Source of the DNA: Pusillimonas sp. UBA3987 | GTDB lineage: Bacteria > Pseudomonadota > Gammaproteobacteria > Burkholderiales > Burkholderiaceae_B | Assembly: GCA_002384935.1 (NCBI GenBank) | Contig: DGCD01000018.1 | Location: 124,001 to 188,000, forward strand | Length of the DNA: 64,000 nucleotides | Direction of reading: 5' to 3' | Shown here: positions 63,745-64,000 of the stretch, in pieces | Layout of the letters: each line of letters starts with the position of its first letter | Numbering within the stretch: position 1 is the stretch's first letter | The notes under the pieces: model-generated | Told to the model about the DNA's origin: nothing | The model's input: only the letters and a program-made list of their open reading frames with translations | The model's database searches: none | Made by a program: the position numbers and the translations under genes

Positions 63745-64000
63745 ACGAAAATCCAAGGCTTGCATGCTAGAATATGGGGCTTTCATGCCTTGATCGGCAA
63801 CAAAGTATTAACAGTTCTGCGCAGCGCTGGTTTTCTACCGGCCGCGTCCCAACTTTCAGACCCATGTAAATTTTTCGTCTCCTCTGATCGGTATCATTTA
63901 ACTGATCCAGCCTGGTTTTCGCGTCGCATCGTATGCTGGTCTTTACGACTTGGTGCCGTCGGCGTATCTATTTAACTTTGCAGAAATTGTGTGCGTGCCC
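63745..64000. other. Window end: possible promoter, no supported gene
   Basis: There is no convincing gene here. TGCTAGAAT (about 63763-63771) looks like an extended -10, which may drive a gene beyond the right edge. A 71-codon TTG-initiated frame (63760-63975) has no ribosome binding site or family likeness, so I do not call it. Confidence 0.35.

Noticed and set aside
63760..63975. 71-codon TTG-started frame at the right edge
   Set aside because: No ribosome binding site, no membrane or domain pattern, and it overlaps a probable promoter for the next gene.

Overview
The window looks like a chromosomal stretch of a betaproteobacterium, most likely family Alcaligenaceae (Bordetella / Pusillimonas relatives). 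This is inferred from the protein sequences and gene groupings: etfBA; the nudL-rsgA-M48-orn group; the cco-fnr respiratory cluster; paaG-acpS-nagZ-uvrC-pgsA; an FMN-binding glutamate synthase-like enzyme. No database search was possible. Most of the window is dense housekeeping DNA. Accessory character is limited to about 47.3-56.6 kb.

Layout. 0-8 kb: a partial mltB lipoprotein gene, divergent from a histone-deacetylase-family gene, then etfBA. Next comes a small predicted membrane protein gene preceded by two perfect CTGT-N8-ACAG LexA-type boxes, then a stand-alone rplS with a repeat-containing leader, a Nudix CoA pyrophosphatase, rsgA and an M48 protease. 8-14.6 kb: orn, a PaaG-like isomerase, acpS, nagZ, uvrC, pgsA and an MFS transporter. 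14.6-23 kb: queF, then the high-affinity cbb3 oxidase locus (a CcoI-like protein without catalytic domains, ccoS, ccoN, ccoO, ccoQ, ccoP, ccoG, a short ccoH and a small membrane protein), and fnr itself. A perfect FNR box sits upstream of the locus, so the O2 sensor and its probable target are adjacent. 23-37 kb: a LysR regulator, clpB with a sigma32-like promoter, queH, glnE, a YhdP/AsmA-like gene, gdhA, rho and trxA; glnE and gdhA are both nitrogen-assimilation functions. 37-47.3 kb: parE-parC (topoisomerase IV), a ferredoxin-type reductase, dadA with a solute-binding protein gene, PepSY and TRIC-family genes, yjfB with a sigma28-like promoter, and an ion channel.

47.3-56.6 kb is the variable part. 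It holds an AT-rich orphan gene with a PD-(D/E)XK nuclease signature, and a LysR / M20 hydrolase / TRAP transporter locus. The transporter's dctQ gene is split by a complete 1,945-bp IS21-type element with a 6-bp target duplication. A second DadA-family oxidase follows, preceded by a tandem glycine riboswitch. 56.9-64 kb: a DUF305 protein, tRNA-Met(CAT), a likely small RNA gene (promoter, five hairpins, terminator), a glutamate-synthase-like enzyme, a GNAT acetyltransferase, and modABC divergent from modE around a perfect 13-7-13 palindrome.

The items I consider least described are the SOS-boxed 97-residue membrane protein (3961-4254), the structured small RNA (57775-57893), the P1B-ATPase-like membrane core lacking every catalytic domain (15538-16512), and the glycine riboswitch controlling a DadA-type oxidase (56661-56840).
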